Part shown: piece by piece, positions 26,961 to 39,260 of the stretch
Layout of the letters: every line of letters starts with the position of its first letter
Numbering within the stretch: the first letter of the stretch is position 1
DNA from: Melastoma dodecandrum
Lineage: Eukaryota > Streptophyta > Magnoliopsida > Myrtales > Melastomataceae
Direction of reading: 5' to 3'
Length of the DNA stretch: 64,000 bases
Assembly: GCA_029817715.1 (NCBI GenBank)
Contig: JARUPY010000474.1
Span: forward strand, 5,208,001 to 5,272,000
Notes under the pieces: model-generated
The model's database searches: none
What the model was told of the DNA's origin: nothing
Seen by the model: the letters and a program-made list of their open reading frames with translations, nothing else
Translations under genes and position numbers: made by a program

Positions 26961-27459
26961 CACCCCTGTACAACAGCTCCTTGCTCTTTGTCCTTGTTAT
27001 CTCCCTCCGAAGATTCGTGAATGGTGGTTGGTCGCCCAACCCACCTCAATGACTATCGTACTGCGTCATCAGCCCTATGGATTCTCCGGCCAGTGCAGAA
27101 ATTTTAGGTTGTCATGATCAACCTCGAATTTTCTTCAGTTTCCCCATCTATTACATGGAAGGCGACGTCTTAGATTTCATTCTTTAATAGTAAAGTATAC
27201 TCGTGTAACAATTGCAAGCCTATGGTTTGAGTTCCTTGTGAGGATGAAGATCAAGGTTACAGACAGAAGAATGAAGCTGCCCCCTGGACTGAAATAGCAG
27301 CTGTGGAGCCCGAACTTACAATACAGGGAAAGAGATCGGTTCATTAAGCACCCACTTCGATTGCCATCCGCGACAGTGGATGAATCTACTGACAATGAAA
27401 TCCTCTTCTTTGTCTACAAAACTTTCCGATCTCTAAAAGCCGCTTGTTGTGTTTGGCAG
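26961..27459. other. 3' flank of the ORP2A-like gene
   Basis: Spacer between the LINE remnant and the ORP2A-like stop codon, probably including that gene's 3' UTR. No supported coding sequence. Confidence 0.5.
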
Positions 27460-30400
27460 TCACAACTCGCTAGTGGATTCATCGACTGCATCTTCGATAA
27501 ACTCCCCGTATATGTTGGGGCATCTGTCCCATTGGGTTTGTTCACGTGACTCCCAATAACCACCGGTATAGCGAAATGGTCCGTCTTCGCCCTCTCTCCT
27601 AAACCATCTCGGCTCCCATCCGATTTCCTGTATTTTCCTCGACTGCACACAGGGATCAAAAAGGTTAATTGTGGTTGAAACAATGTGCAATATTGCGATA
27701 GTTTAATGCTTACCATCCTCTGCCTCTTCTCCAACCTTTGCTTCTCCGCATTCGCCTTCTCATATTCGCCATTCTCCAGATGTCTCTGGTCTGGCCTCAG
27801 CCTTGAATCAGTCGGAGGAAGCTTCTCCTTAATCAATTGTCAACAACGAATGTCAGAATAAGACTAAACAAGCCATAAGAAACAGACAAAATCTGTGTTT
27901 CCATGTTACCTGTAGGCCAGGCGTCAACTCATTCAGGGTTATCGCAAACGATGAGAGGTTATAACGGGTCAGATTAGGAGGCATCTCATTGCTTTTCCAC
28001 AACAAGGTGGCATCCGAGGGTACCTTGTTACCCTTTATCTTAGTCGGTCCCCGTTCGCCACATACATAGTACATCGCTTCGTCCCATTTTCCGAACACAA
28101 TGGCAACTTTTCCTCCGTTAGCATCCTCAACGGACCCATGTACCTGAGGAATGATATGGTGAAGTTCAGAGACAAACAAGACTGCAATGATCTTAAGCAC
28201 GGAGCAGACAACCGAAGAACTCAATACGAACCTCGTGAGAATGCCGGTCGAAAATAGAAGAATCTTTGAACCTGAGGTTACAAGAATATTCACGATTTCC
28301 TCGTATGTGCATCATGCCATGATGGTCACAGCACACCTTTCCCAGGATCAGATTATTTATGGAAGTGGTGACCTGGCAATGACCGGTCGAGGAACTGTCA
28401 CAAACAAGGGAGCGGCGAAGAATATTATGAATGAAGGGAATAAAGATGGCTCATCAATACCTTATTCCACGTAAAGATCTCCCCGTCATCAAACCGGAGG
28501 TTAAGTTCGCCAACAGGATCGAGCTGGATTGACTGTCCCCAGAATTTCGTTTTGATATTGCTGTCGCCCCAAAACTCCCATCCTCTACCTTCACATTGGC
28601 AAGCAATGAGAGTTGGGTGGTGACTCACCTGTAGGAATGTCCGGCCGTCTGACTCAGAAACTATTGGACCGAACATATGAAACGGATAAAAGTTGACCAA
28701 GCGAAGTACATCCAGCTATTCTGCCAGAACCACGGAAAGACCCACAGACCTTCTCAGAAATGAATCGAACTCCCTTTTCTGGGTATTCGGCTTCGTAAGT
28801 TTCTCCTAGCAAAGGATTAAACGGTTTGCAGGGTCGGCCCTTAGACGAGGAATACCCAGAAACTGCAAATGCTGCAACATATAGGGCCCTCATGAGGCTG
28901 TTTCCCTGAAACCAGGACACATGTTCAGGCTAAAAAAATTGCGCACCGGGTGGCAGCTCAAAACAGTGGAACTTACCGCTTTTCCGTGGGCGTGAGCTTG
29001 ATCCAAGAGGTGAGAATACTCGAATTCCTCAAAGCACTTCTGTAACGATGATATTGGCTCGTTGAAGTAGACAGGAAGGCAAACTCTAGTCAGGTCCTTC
29101 CCAACGCAGTCTTTTATCAGTGACCAGAGGTTGATCCCTTTTTCTTTCTCCATGGGATCGGGAAGCTTAGTCCGCCTTCCCATGCTCAGATCTCTACCTC
29201 CACAGTTTTCATCCTGTCTATGCATGTTCATGTTGTTGCAGCAGTCGTCAGAAGTCATGACCCTGTCAGCTTCATTCCCATATCTCGTTACCGTGCCACA
29301 AGTAACACCACCTGGTTCCGGATGAAAGTGTTCTTCCGTGTCGAAGAAGTATATCTCGTCCTCCTCTGAGGCATCCTCAGCTTCTTGTTTCTCGATACCA
29401 TCGGACGACTCGGTTGTGCTGTACTCTAGAAAGCACAACAAAATATTAAAACAAAGATAACGACCTACTAATCAGCAAAAGGTCTCTCTACCCTAACTCC
29501 TTTAGACAAACAGAAATAGGGCGTAATTTCAGGCAATCCAGATGGAAAAATCACGAGATCAAGGTATCAGGAGTTAAAATTCGAGATGTGAAGAGCTGCA
29601 GGGAGCAACTTACCGCAGTATTTTGCCAGACCTAAACTAGCTAAGTCGTGTTTTGTCAATATGTGTCCGTTTCCGTGGATCACAGCGGCTTCGGTTTCTG
29701 TGTTATATGTCTGCATCCACGATAAAATAAGCCGTGCAGGCCACTTAGAAGACTGGACATTAACAGGGTTCTATAAAAGACGTGACCTCGCCATTGAAGA
29801 TACGACCGGGGATTTCAAGATTTTGAAGAGGAACTCGTATACCACAGAAGATTCAGCTCTCTGGGTTATCGACAAGGATTGATCTTGTCCATTCAGGGCT
29901 AGAGATTTCACTATAGTCGGATACATATCCAGCCACTCAGCATTCCAGAAACTCCAGTAATCAGAACAGAAACCACTACGGCAGAAAGATCTGACTCACC
30001 TCGAGTTGCCTCAACGCGTCGAGCAGACCGGACCGCTCTTGGCAAAGCAATCGAAGCCGACCCTGAACCCGAGAGAACTCGGACAGCATAATCCGCTCGC
30101 AATCCCTGACAACATCCTCGCGCACACCCTCTCGAACCAGCCGCTCCTTGAGACTCTCGGTCAATACACACGAATCCCTCGGCGCGAGCGAGAGGTTCGA
30201 ATTAATCGATCTTGAAGGGAGGAGGCCGCCACATGAGGAAGCCAAGGCTCGTACCCAGGCCGCACGGTCCCCGCTCGATTTCGCCCTCAGATGCAGGGTC
30301 TTCGTCTCGGCGAACACGTAGAAACGCCGCTCATCGGAGTTGCTCTCCCTAAACGACGATACCTGCAGGGCCACAACAGGATTAACAAAATAAATAAATA

Positions 30401-31574
30401 AAAATACTCAATAAAACAACAAACTACCCATGTAAGTTACTGCAACAGAAAATCGACCAATTCTCAGACCCAGATGGGAATCCGAGGGAATACGCTTGCC
30501 CAAGTAGAAATCAAGCCCCCCTAGACAGAACCGCCATGGTAATAAGCAAGTCAAAAGGAAATCCTTAACATCGCCGTAGAAAGGACAAACCTTGAGCTGG
30601 CGTAATCATCTTAGAGAGAGATATTTATGTAATGTAAAAACGAAGTTTCCTTTTTGTCTTCCCTTTTAAGAGGGGTTGAAGCCAACAATGGTGGCTCATT
30701 TGTACATCTAATAATTATTTGAAATATAAATTTCTCAATTGGTCCCCCTCACCCCAACTGGATACACATATAGATAAGCTTGTATCTTCCATTAGTGTTA
30801 ATACTACAATCCCTTGATCCACAGTTACCTACTTGTTATGCTCCTAGCAGTACTTCCCCTTTCCCTGTAATAAGTAACCAGACAGACGCACAGAAATAGA
30901 TGGAAAAAAAACTCAGCACAAACACCCAACTCGAAAAGAAGAACAACGGATGAAGCCGGTACGTGAAGATGCGATCTGGCCTGGTCATATAATGTGTGTG
31001 AAATTGACATACACATGGTAATGACTCGAGATGTCAAAAACTTTGAACCGGATTCTGGGTGCAACGAATTCGGCGAAATGGTTGATGAAAGGCGGTAAGA
31101 GCTAGCTATGTTTTGTGGGTCGGGTCAGATTCGGATGATGTGATTGGAATGCAGATTCTATACCTTCATCTGCATGATGGCCACCCGCCCTTTCCCCGCG
31201 AACTCCCCGGGACTGTCCTCCTCGATCCCTGAGGCGCCCCTCCTGTCGTCAGACCCTATAACGGTGACCTCATCCCCATCCCGGGCCAACAGGCCGGTTA
31301 CACAACGAGACCTGCGAATCTTGGAGTAGTAAAGGACGTCGTCCTTGAAGAGGAACCACCGCCATCGCCAGCCTTTCCCGAAGTTGGTCCACTTGCAAAG
31401 CACGCCTGCAACGGGTGCGCTCAACGAGTTCACGGAAGGGACTACGGGGAGGGATCGAGGGATGTGGTCGTCCTCGTGATGCAGAGGCCGCCGGTGGTCA
31501 GAGTCCGCTGCGAGGGGCGGGATGGCGGTGATGCAGCACAGGGGTTGGAGGTGCGTCATCGCCTTGCCGCCCAT
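27460..31574 (-). CDS. ORP2A: Oxysterol-binding protein-related protein, ORP2A-like (PH + ORD, FFAT-like motif)
   Basis: ORPs bind or exchange sterols and phosphoinositides at membrane contacts; Arabidopsis ORP2A works at ER-autophagosome contacts with VAP27. Minus-strand exons are 31164-31574, 30000-30362, 29614-29710, 28977-29425, 28750-28905, 28461-28628, 28232-28372, 27910-28143, 27714-27827 and 27460-27642. Phases agree and give 771 residues. A PH domain (about 57-180) starts [20 protein letters not shown] and ends [11 protein letters not shown]. An acidic tract is followed by YFFDTEE (about 316-322), an FFAT-like VAP-binding motif. The lipid-binding ORD (about 380-765) shows [35 protein letters not shown], the fingerprint EKVSHHPT, YCSC-type [19 protein letters not shown] and [20 protein letters not shown]. 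The (TA)n run just upstream at 31635 may serve as TATA. ORP2A over ORP1 rests on the ECSTT-like linker (EYSTTESSD). Confidence 0.9.
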
Positions 31575-31634
31575 GTTTGGAGTTCAATGAGGAAAAACGA
31601 GAAGAAATTAAGGATTCCTTTCCCTGATCGTTCC

Positions 31635-31655
31635 ATATATATATATATATATATA
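31635..31655. repeat. (TA)n microsatellite, possible TATA element upstream of the ORP2A-like gene
   Basis: A 21-bp AT dinucleotide run lies about 60 bp upstream of the ORP2A-like ATG. On the minus strand it could serve as a TATA box with a very short leader, or lie in the leader itself. The tract itself is directly visible; its function is a guess. Confidence 0.7.
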
Positions 31656-32313
31656 GACTTTCATAAAATTCTAATATTTTTCTTTTCCTAAATTCTATTA
31701 GGTTATTTTGATATTTCCATTCGATAAAAAATAAATGTTAGAATTAGCAGCAAAACGTCAACTAACCTAACATTAAATCATATCGTGACATACTTTATAC
31801 TTAATTTTCAAAACCTCATGTTAGACCGTCTTAGTTTTCAAGCATGTTTGTACGGGTGAAATAGACATTAGGCCAGATGTTTGTTTGTCAGTCACATCAT
31901 CTCCAGACACCAAATCCCTTAACTGTTTCTTAATTAATTGTTTTGTATAGTAATCAATGGTTAAAGAGAAAGGGGGAGAGGAGGGGGAATGATGATCGAT
32001 TGATTCGAGTTTAATTAACAGGTAATCAAGAAATTCCATGTTAATTAACATCATCACTCTCCTGCTACAAAATAGTAAGGTGAAGTTGGGAAGAATGGAA
32101 GAGGGGGGGATACAACTGCAGGGAGACAACCACTCTTGTACTAACTAAATTGAAGCATCAGTTTGACCAGTCAAGTGAATGGGCAATCATTAATCACCAC
32201 CCCCTCTCTTTTATTACTTTGCTTACTTATTTTTTTTACCTTTTAATTATCTGAATATTAGTTGTAAAAAAAAATAAATCCATTTAATATTTTATTACAA
32301 AATGTGGTCAGAT

Positions 32314-32340
32314 TGTGTGTGTGTGGGGGGGGGGGGGGGG
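32314..32340. repeat. (GT)n followed by G16 homopolymer
   Basis: A GT dinucleotide run is followed directly by sixteen G residues. This strand can form G-quadruplex structures, and the length is prone to sequencing error. Confidence 0.85.
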
Positions 32341-33724
32341 AGGTCTACGAACGAAAGTAGAACGACCCATTTGTAGAAAAAAGAAAAAAATGTTTGGTAA
32401 AACTATACGAGAACATAAACGTTTTTAGAATGAATTGAGACAATTTTTGAGGTGTTTTTCATGATTTGGCATAAATGTATATATTAAAATAAGAATATAT
32501 ACTTACAATAACCAAATTTTCTACTTGATTGGGAATATTAAGTGGGTTGAATTTTTTAAAAGTACAGCGAACGTGGGAGGGAGTTGACGTTTTATTTATA
32601 AAAAAAAAATATCTTTTTAAATAGTTGTTTAGATGTCACTGACTGAATATTAATTTAATCATCCAATGCATATGCTCCCCCAAACATCTATGTATGTCCT
32701 GTCCTTTTATTATTATTATCTTATAATATATGGTCGTAATGGCCAAACACGTGATGGGGGCTTGGACTTAAATAATAATGTTAATATTTGATAGTATAAA
32801 AGAAAGAAATCAAATCCAAAAACAAAACAAGAAGCATTTTATTGAATATTTTCCTAAGTTGAGGTAACGTGATGTTGTGTGTGTCCTTTTGGATGAAGAG
32901 GAAAAGAGTTTTGATGGATTTGATAATTTGACTAAGAATGGTGGTGGATGCCAACATGTCACGTGGGGAGGATGATGCCCCCCTCGATGCTTGCTCTCTT
33001 GATTCAAAGCCGACAATCCACTCTTTTCTTTTCTTTTTAAAGATTAGAGGGGTTTAATCAAACATACATCTGTGTGGGAGTTTAATCAAACTTTACACGT
33101 CCTAATTTTCTGTCCACAAACATACATCATCAATCTTAATGTCCACTTCAATACCTATTAGTATAATCTCAACCTGAACTCTCCTAACAAAGTTCAAACG
33201 CAGGAGAGTCATGCCATGGGCAACAGACAACAATTGGCATGTTAGATGTATTTGAATATTTTATCGTCAACGATATATATTGCTTCACTAGGAGGAAAAT
33301 AAAATAGATTCCACCGACCCAAAACCCACATTTTCTCTCTTTTTTAGTTTGAATTTCGAGGGGGAATGGCTCTTCTTCATCTTCATCATCCTTCTTCTTT
33401 GAAATGAAATTGATCGCTTTCTAATTCGTACTTGATGCATGAATTATTGACCCAGAAACAACAAAGACAAAAACATCTTAGGGAGGAGGGGAGGAAAATC
33501 GTGTGGTGGGGACTTTTTATCATATGTTGTTCACGTGATGGTCGGGGAAATGCAAATCAAATCCATGTTCCAATCACACCTCCAAACAAAAATATATAAA
33601 GAAAAAGTACTTCACCGAACCCCCAAAAAAATTAAAAAGGAATTTCATTTACAAAACAAAAAGAGTAAATAATACAACTAGTGTAAAACCGCCGACCTAA
33701 ACGCTCAGAACAGATATGTGTAAA

Positions 33725-34035
33725 TAATGTATAATTTGTTGTTTAATATTTGTCCTTTGATTTTAATAGTTTAATATTTATAGTTTAAGATTTATGATTG
33801 AATGTATTAGGGTTAAGGTTTAATAGGGTCTAATATTTAAAAACTTATGATTTAACTTTTAATGTTTAGAATTTAAACTTTTAGTTTAACTTTTAATATT
33901 TAGAATGGTTTAATATTTTAAATTTACAAGTTTAAATTTTAGTATTTAGAGTTTAATATTTTGGATTTATAATTTATGGTTTAACTTTTAACATTTTGGG
34001 TATACAATTTAGTATTTATGATTTATTTTGTTATT
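33725..34035. repeat. Degenerate TTTAATATTTA/TTTAGxxTTTA repeat field
   Basis: About 300 bp consist of irregular short units such as GTTTAATATTTA, TTTAGAATTTAA and AGTTTAACTTTTAA, with a single TTAGGGTTAAGGTTTA-like stretch near 33807. It is a low-complexity satellite-like tract with no coding content. Origin from an interstitial telomere-type (TTTAGGG) array is possible but the units are too diverged to say. Confidence 0.55.
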
Positions 34036-34903
34036 AATTAAATGTAGTGTTTTAAAAATGTAAAAGTATTTAAAAAATGATTATATAGAGTAATGTAAAT
34101 TTTACTAATATTATAATTAAAATAAGATAAAATAAGAAAAATTCCAACCGTTAGATTAAAAATAGGAATATGGACATTCTCTATTAATTAGAAATGGAAA
34201 TAATTTAGATCCATGTCATGATACTTTTGAACCAAAGAGTAAGTAGCATATAAATCTCTCACATAACATTATAAAAACTGTCCCTTGGTTACAAACACAA
34301 CATGTGTGGTTGTTTTAATTTTAAAATTTAGTTGCCCATCCCGATCCCAATCCAAAACCATAGTTTACCTATTCAGATGCCACCCACCATCATGAATATA
34401 AGATGGTTGGGAAATTGGGTTGTTTACTAAAACCCTCAAATGCACCACAACACGGTTTTGTTGTCTCGGGTATTTCTTTCTTTTTCTAAATAATGGGAGT
34501 GGTAATAATTGAGATAGTTGGCAGTAGGTTGTTGTTGGTAATGGAGGTTGGGGATCACACGCACCCCTGCCGTGAAAGAGGAAAGACATAGTCGAATTCT
34601 TCCATCCTAATTCCACCATCTTTCTGCAAGACAAAGGAGAAAAGTTACCAAAAGTTTGGTTGATGCTCCAGTATCATATATAAATTGTTTGGTGGGGTCA
34701 AACTGTTGATCTGATTGTTTATGTCAGGTTTCAAGTCTATCTGCTGCCAGGGTTTTTTTTTTAAATTTAAATAATAATGCAGTGAATGTTGCAATCAGAT
34801 GATGAGAAGATTTTTTGGCAGATGACATGAGACTCAGTTTGTGATTAAAGACTATCCCCAGAAACAAGAGCAGACATTAACAATGTTCCTGATCATCATC
34901 AAA

Positions 34904-34941
34904 TGGAGAGGAGAGGAGAGGAGAGGAGAAGAGAGGAGAGG
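34904..34941. repeat. (GGAGA)n purine tract
   Basis: Tandem GGAGA/GAGAG units make a polypurine tract of about 38 bp. Confidence 0.8.
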
Positions 34942-36084
34942 GATGGCAGAGGCAGAGGTTCGTCACGGGCAGAGACACGAGGGAGAGAGCGAGGGAACCT
35001 TTTGACCATGACTCTATAATTGAGGCGGGAGCGCAGGACGAAGGGTGTAGGCGTATGTATAAATCCAGAGTTAGATGCCAACCGAAACCAAATATTTCGA
35101 TCCTTTTTTCCCGCGGAGGGGACCATATGACAAAGATGCAAGCTGCTCTGCTCATCCAAAGACTACCTAAAAAACAAAACCTGACAATTGCAAGAAAGAT
35201 TTTGCACGGATGGAGATGGTGGGGGCAGTCAATGCCGAAGCACATGCTCGGGACTCTCAATCCCAGGGGAGGGCCGTGCCATCTGCGATTGAGTTAAGCA
35301 CAATGTAGAAGAAACCATCTGGGAGGGTTTTCTCATTGATTTGCGGCAGACAGTCGAATTTATTATTCGCAGACGTCCATCGAGCCAGGTTCATAATCAC
35401 AATGAATACACCTGTTTCAGCATTCTCGATATGGATGTCGCCGACTCATGAACGAAGGACATGCTGCCGAACGAACAACGAAAAGTTTTGAAATTTTCTC
35501 GCTCGCAGCTCCGAGGCCCGTCCCCACACCACATGGGTGAAACGAATGATCCTCGGCCAAACTGCTGTGCTGTGCCCAATTACTGCTTTCCATCTCGAAA
35601 AAAGGTCGGGGGACCATCCATTCATCCATCCAAGGCGACAATGCTTGTTTCTGAGATACGGAAGCAAATTATATGAGTTCCCGTGTAATGCTTGATCCAC
35701 GTAACTAACCAAGATTGGGCACATAAGCAGCAGGTGGGTGGCCATGACAGATCCTTGTCGCTAGTAGTACTGAACCTGCTGCATGAATTTGAAGAATACC
35801 TCGAGTCTCGAGAATGTTAAAAACAAAGATTGTGATTTGATTTGGAATCTCTAATAAGACATTATATTATATTTACATTAATTTTAAAATTTTTTGATTT
35901 GTTTAAAAGAGTTCTATAAATAGGAATATGTTACAAAAAGTATGGAGTATTCCGCTGCGTTTTTCGACGAACTGAGTCTTACCATACTTCGAGATAATAC
36001 ACCAACTCAGAGATCTGCGATGACATGAATCACAGCGTCACCATCCCCATTTCACGCCAAACTTGTTCAGCATACAACTACTGC

Positions 36085-36365
36085 TCATAATGATACCTGA
36101 GCGCGAGATCGACTTAGCGACGTACCCCCACCCAATACGAGGATTGGGTATTGGGCTTGCGCTCTTTTCGCATAATTCGCATGTTGGGCCACCATACAAA
36201 TCAAAGGCCGAATGGTTTGGTTAGGAACAGGAAGGAGGGAACTAAGCAACTCATCCATACCTAATGCTGTGACATCAATTGTGACGGTGTTCGCGTCGAA
36301 ACGGATCACGTTAGGAATATTTTGCACAATTACTTACAGGGATTCGGATGTGGTCGCCAGTAAAG
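36085..36365 (-). mobile_element. Possible retroelement leader fragment with primer-binding-site-like sequence
   Basis: On the minus strand, ACTGGCGACCACATCC at about 36345-36360 resembles the primer-binding site seen in the gypsy remnant at 25.1 kb (CTGGCGACCACAG). It is followed by an 80-residue open frame to 36085 that I do not recognise. This may be the start of another decayed LTR element. No LTR pair or gag motif is visible. Confidence 0.25.
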
Positions 36366-36569
36366 AAAAATATGAATTAAATTGATCAAACAATGTCAAA
36401 TGATGTCTTACAATAGAATTAAAAAGCTTACAGCCATAAAAACAAATGAAGTTACTGGTGCGGATGATGGTGACGCCGTAGATTTGCGAACATGAAAGGT
36501 GGAGACTGATCGCTGGAGGATTGGTGGATGGAATATAGACGAAGGTGGTGGCAGACTTTGGATACTAAG

Positions 36570-36768
36570 GCTACGGTTGCTCACCCTAGTGACGAAACGA
36601 AGGCGGGATTTATTTATCTGGGTTACGGTTGCTTATCCGAATGGTGGAGTGAAGGCGGCGCTTTGGTGTCCTAGCTACGATTGCTCATCAAGACGATGGA
36701 GTGAATGGGGGGATTGGCTGTCAGGGTTAGAGTTGCTCGCCCCGACGGTGGAAGTGAAGATCAAGAAC
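36570..36768 (+). repeat. 52-bp minisatellite, four diverged copies
   Basis: The core G-TACGGTTGCTCA recurs with its first T-A at about 36572, 36624, 36676 and 36728, exactly 52 bp apart. Each copy is followed by a GATGGTGGAGTGAAGG-type segment. The copies differ by several substitutions. A 104-codon open frame (36499-36813) spans it, but since 52 is not a multiple of three the repeats are not translated repetitively, which argues against coding. Confidence 0.75.
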
Positions 36769-36813
36769 CCTTGCGAGTTCACCCAGATCGGGGTCTGGAG
36801 GCCTGTTAACTAA

Positions 36814-37374
36814 AACTAAAGGGTGGCGATCAATGCAAATGTATCTGAGTTTGATTGTCGTGCTTGATTAAGGAGGATCTCCTCCCCTTTTGATGCTGAA
36901 TCTTGTCGTACTTGGGGTGCTTGACACGTTCCCGTAGAATCTTTTCGGATCGTATTTTCCTCAACCGAACCCCGAAAATCTCGGCAACAAACTGATCAGA
37001 AGTCATGGCCCGTGTCATTTATCAATTTAGACTTATGTAGACTTAACGATTGTCCCCATAGATGGGCCTATACCTTCCTTCTGGTCATGGCGAATCTCTT
37101 CTTGGGCCAAAGTTAATTTAGGCTCGGAATAGTTTGTCATGTCAACAGATGGAAAAAGATTTTATTGATCACTTTTTTCGTTTAAAATGTGTCATACAAG
37201 TGTTGTTTACATTATATCATTTCGCCAATATATTCCGGACGTCTCACTTGTGTAATGACTGCCGACTGCTTGGGTGAAGTCATTACCTTGCAAGTCCAGG
37301 GCATTGGAAGACATCCGCCTTTGCTACAACCGAACACGCCCTCAGTGTTTTGTCCGGCATGGTGTTTATCGTGC
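36814..37374. other. Non-coding spacer
   Basis: No supported coding sequence, RNA gene or defined repeat between the 52-bp minisatellite and the LTR-like stretch that follows. The only frames are short and unrecognised. Confidence 0.45.
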
Positions 37375-38931
37375 TGCTAGGACCATGTGGGACATGTTAG
37401 TGTGTGCACTTATGTGCCAATACGCTTTATTTTATTTGTGGATAAATAATTAATAAATGTGAGTATTTGTCATTGATTATTTTACTTTTCTGTACGTAAA
37501 ATTATTAGTGATAAAGTCCCGCAGATTAATGAGTATATTAATCTGAAATAGTCCGTGATCGGATAGATGTTTAGAGGGGACATGGACATCTAGATCATCG
37601 CTAAGTATAACTGAGTCAAGATAGATCGATGAATAGTGTATCCAAGTTATACTTAGGGGTATCCTGAGATTATGGTTAGTGGACATGATCCGTTTAAGAG
37701 GATACCACATATTAAACATCATTGGTCAATCCTCTTTATGGACAAGTGTAACCGATCTTTTGACTTGAGACCTTCATTTATTCTATGCGTGGAGTTTGTG
37801 CACTTTGACGTCGTTAAAAGCAATCTTTAACCGGATTGTGAATAATACAATTATTGAGCGTGTGACAAAGCGTAGAGATAATAATGTTGAGTCAATATAT
37901 GATTCATCGCTCTCTTGGATTAGAGAGTTGACATCTAAGCCATTGATAGAGATATTAGTGACTATAAAATCCATGGTCATGGGATGAATGTTTTACATTC
38001 AAGTGAGTCTATTATATCTTGGTAATCAAGTAAAACAATTAATTTGGTGATGATGTATTTTGCGCCGAATTAATTGAGATGTCGGTTAGATGAAGAGATT
38101 GAATTGCACAGTAATCGGTTCATAATGGATTATGATTTATGATCATTATCCTAACACGTTAGATGACTAAAAATTATTGCTAGACGGTTACCTTAGTTTG
38201 TGTATGGATTTACTCTGTCTTCGTGTTTAGGACTTCGAGGGTCGCACGCATAGCACGTCGACACGAACATTTATTATTTAGTGGATACTAATTATTATTT
38301 CAGAGTTATAATTAGTTGGATTTTGAAATATCGAAAGTAAAATTTAGATCAAGATCGAATATAGATTTATCGGGTCAATTCGTGTTTATCTTAGAATAAA
38401 TGACATTTAATTTAATGATAGTTAAATGTTATTTAAATGATTATTTGGATATTGAGTTAAACTATCCAAGATGCTTATTTAAATAAAATTAGATTGAATT
38501 TTATTCGACCCTTTTAATCATTTGGGATTAATTGCCCGATGGCATTGATTGGGTTTAAATATTATTTATAATATAATACGTTTATTTTGATTTGATTTTT
38601 GTTAAGAATCAAATCTATTATATTTGATTAACGGGCAACGAACTTATAAAAGAAAAGAAGAAACCGAAGGTGTGCTTCTGGCTAAGAGAAAAATTACGTT
38701 TTCATAATAAGAGAGAAATATTGCTTTCGAGAGTTATTTTTCAGCACCTATCGGATCGTCAAGTGTTCGTGATCGTGTGCGTGTGAATATATTAGAGGAG
38801 TAACGCGTGAGGCTCTAATTTATTCGTGAACTAAGTTTGTTATACTGAAATATCGAGGTACGATTTTCGGTAGGTTTTAATATTGGGCTTGAAAAAATTA
38901 TTTTTACTTGTTCCGCGCCCGAATTCCGACA
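37375..38931 (+). mobile_element. LTR-like non-coding retroelement remnant
   Basis: The stretch is AT-rich and has no coding capacity. Its last part (38650-38931) resembles the 3' portion of plant Copia LTRs: a leader-like AGAGAGAAATATTGCTTTC stretch, GTACGATTTTCGGTAGG, and an end TTCCGCGCCCGAATTCCGACA. A TGTCGG at 38080 pairs with the terminal CCGACA at 38931 and could mark an LTR of about 850 bp. The bases flanking these termini do not form a clean 5-bp duplication, so the ends stay uncertain. Confidence 0.4.
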
Positions 38932-39260
38932 AGACGTCCCGGGCGTCTCCAAGCATCACAAACGACTGGAAAGGAAGAATCCAGCGCGGGATGGCACGTG
39001 TCGCTGGGTCTGTTCCCTTCCCTCACGGAGCTGCCAGATGGCCATCTGTCGTGTAATGTGGCGGAGATAATCTTCCACACTTGTCGGAGCTCGCGGTTCC
39101 TGCTCCGTGCCGAGCGAATATTCAAGGTCCAGAATAACCTGAGCATCGTGGCCCTGCTCGGGGAATACATGGCTCAGTCCAGTTACAGGCCGGCCCATGT
39201 CAGTCGCCGTCCAGTTGGGTGGCCTCCCTTGGCGGCGGCAAAAGGGTCAGCGGCCCAGAG
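38932..39260 (+). pseudogene. Fragment of a plant C2H2 zinc-finger/PARP-like-fold protein gene
   Basis: The open frame reads QASQTTGKEES, SLTELPDGHLSCNVAEIIFHT and RAERIFKVQNNLSIVALLGEY. This matches the order of a plant-specific family of C2H2-type proteins with a C-terminal PARP-like catalytic fold: ...ELPDGHxSRNVVEIIFxTSW...RIExxxKVHN...FEEYRE. Here the zinc finger, the start codon and the downstream half (normally with a GIGVFTT-like stretch) are missing. The conserved FEEYR has become LGEYM. The piece begins exactly where the LTR-like sequence ends. It is therefore a decayed or captured fragment. Family recognition is from memory of the pattern. Confidence 0.45.

Larger units (their letters stand above)
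31656..36084. other. Long non-coding spacer, AT-rich, with simple repeats
   Basis: No convincing gene. A (GT)n-G16 tract lies at 32314-32340 and a (GGAGA)n purine tract at 34904-34941. A degenerate TTTAATATTTA-type repeat field spans about 33730-34030. Open frames at 34365-34634, 34877-35260 and 35397-35745 (-) overlap one another and match no known family. A patch around 35290-35400 (-) reads somewhat like protein but has a stop and no partner exons. Confidence 0.5.

Noticed and set aside
29715..29999. Open protein-like stretch ([15 protein letters not shown]...) between ORP2A exons 2 and 3
   Set aside because: Contains a stop and is bypassed by a phase-perfect junction from 30000 to 29710; most simply intronic.
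34877..35745. Overlapping open frames on both strands, one reading like protein near 35290-35400
   Set aside because: Frames conflict, a stop interrupts the best one and no family is recognised; left as spacer.
38080..38931. Complete solo LTR with TGTCGG/CCGACA ends
   Set aside because: Flanking bases TGAGA and AGACG do not match, so defined boundaries are not supported; kept only as LTR-like remnant.
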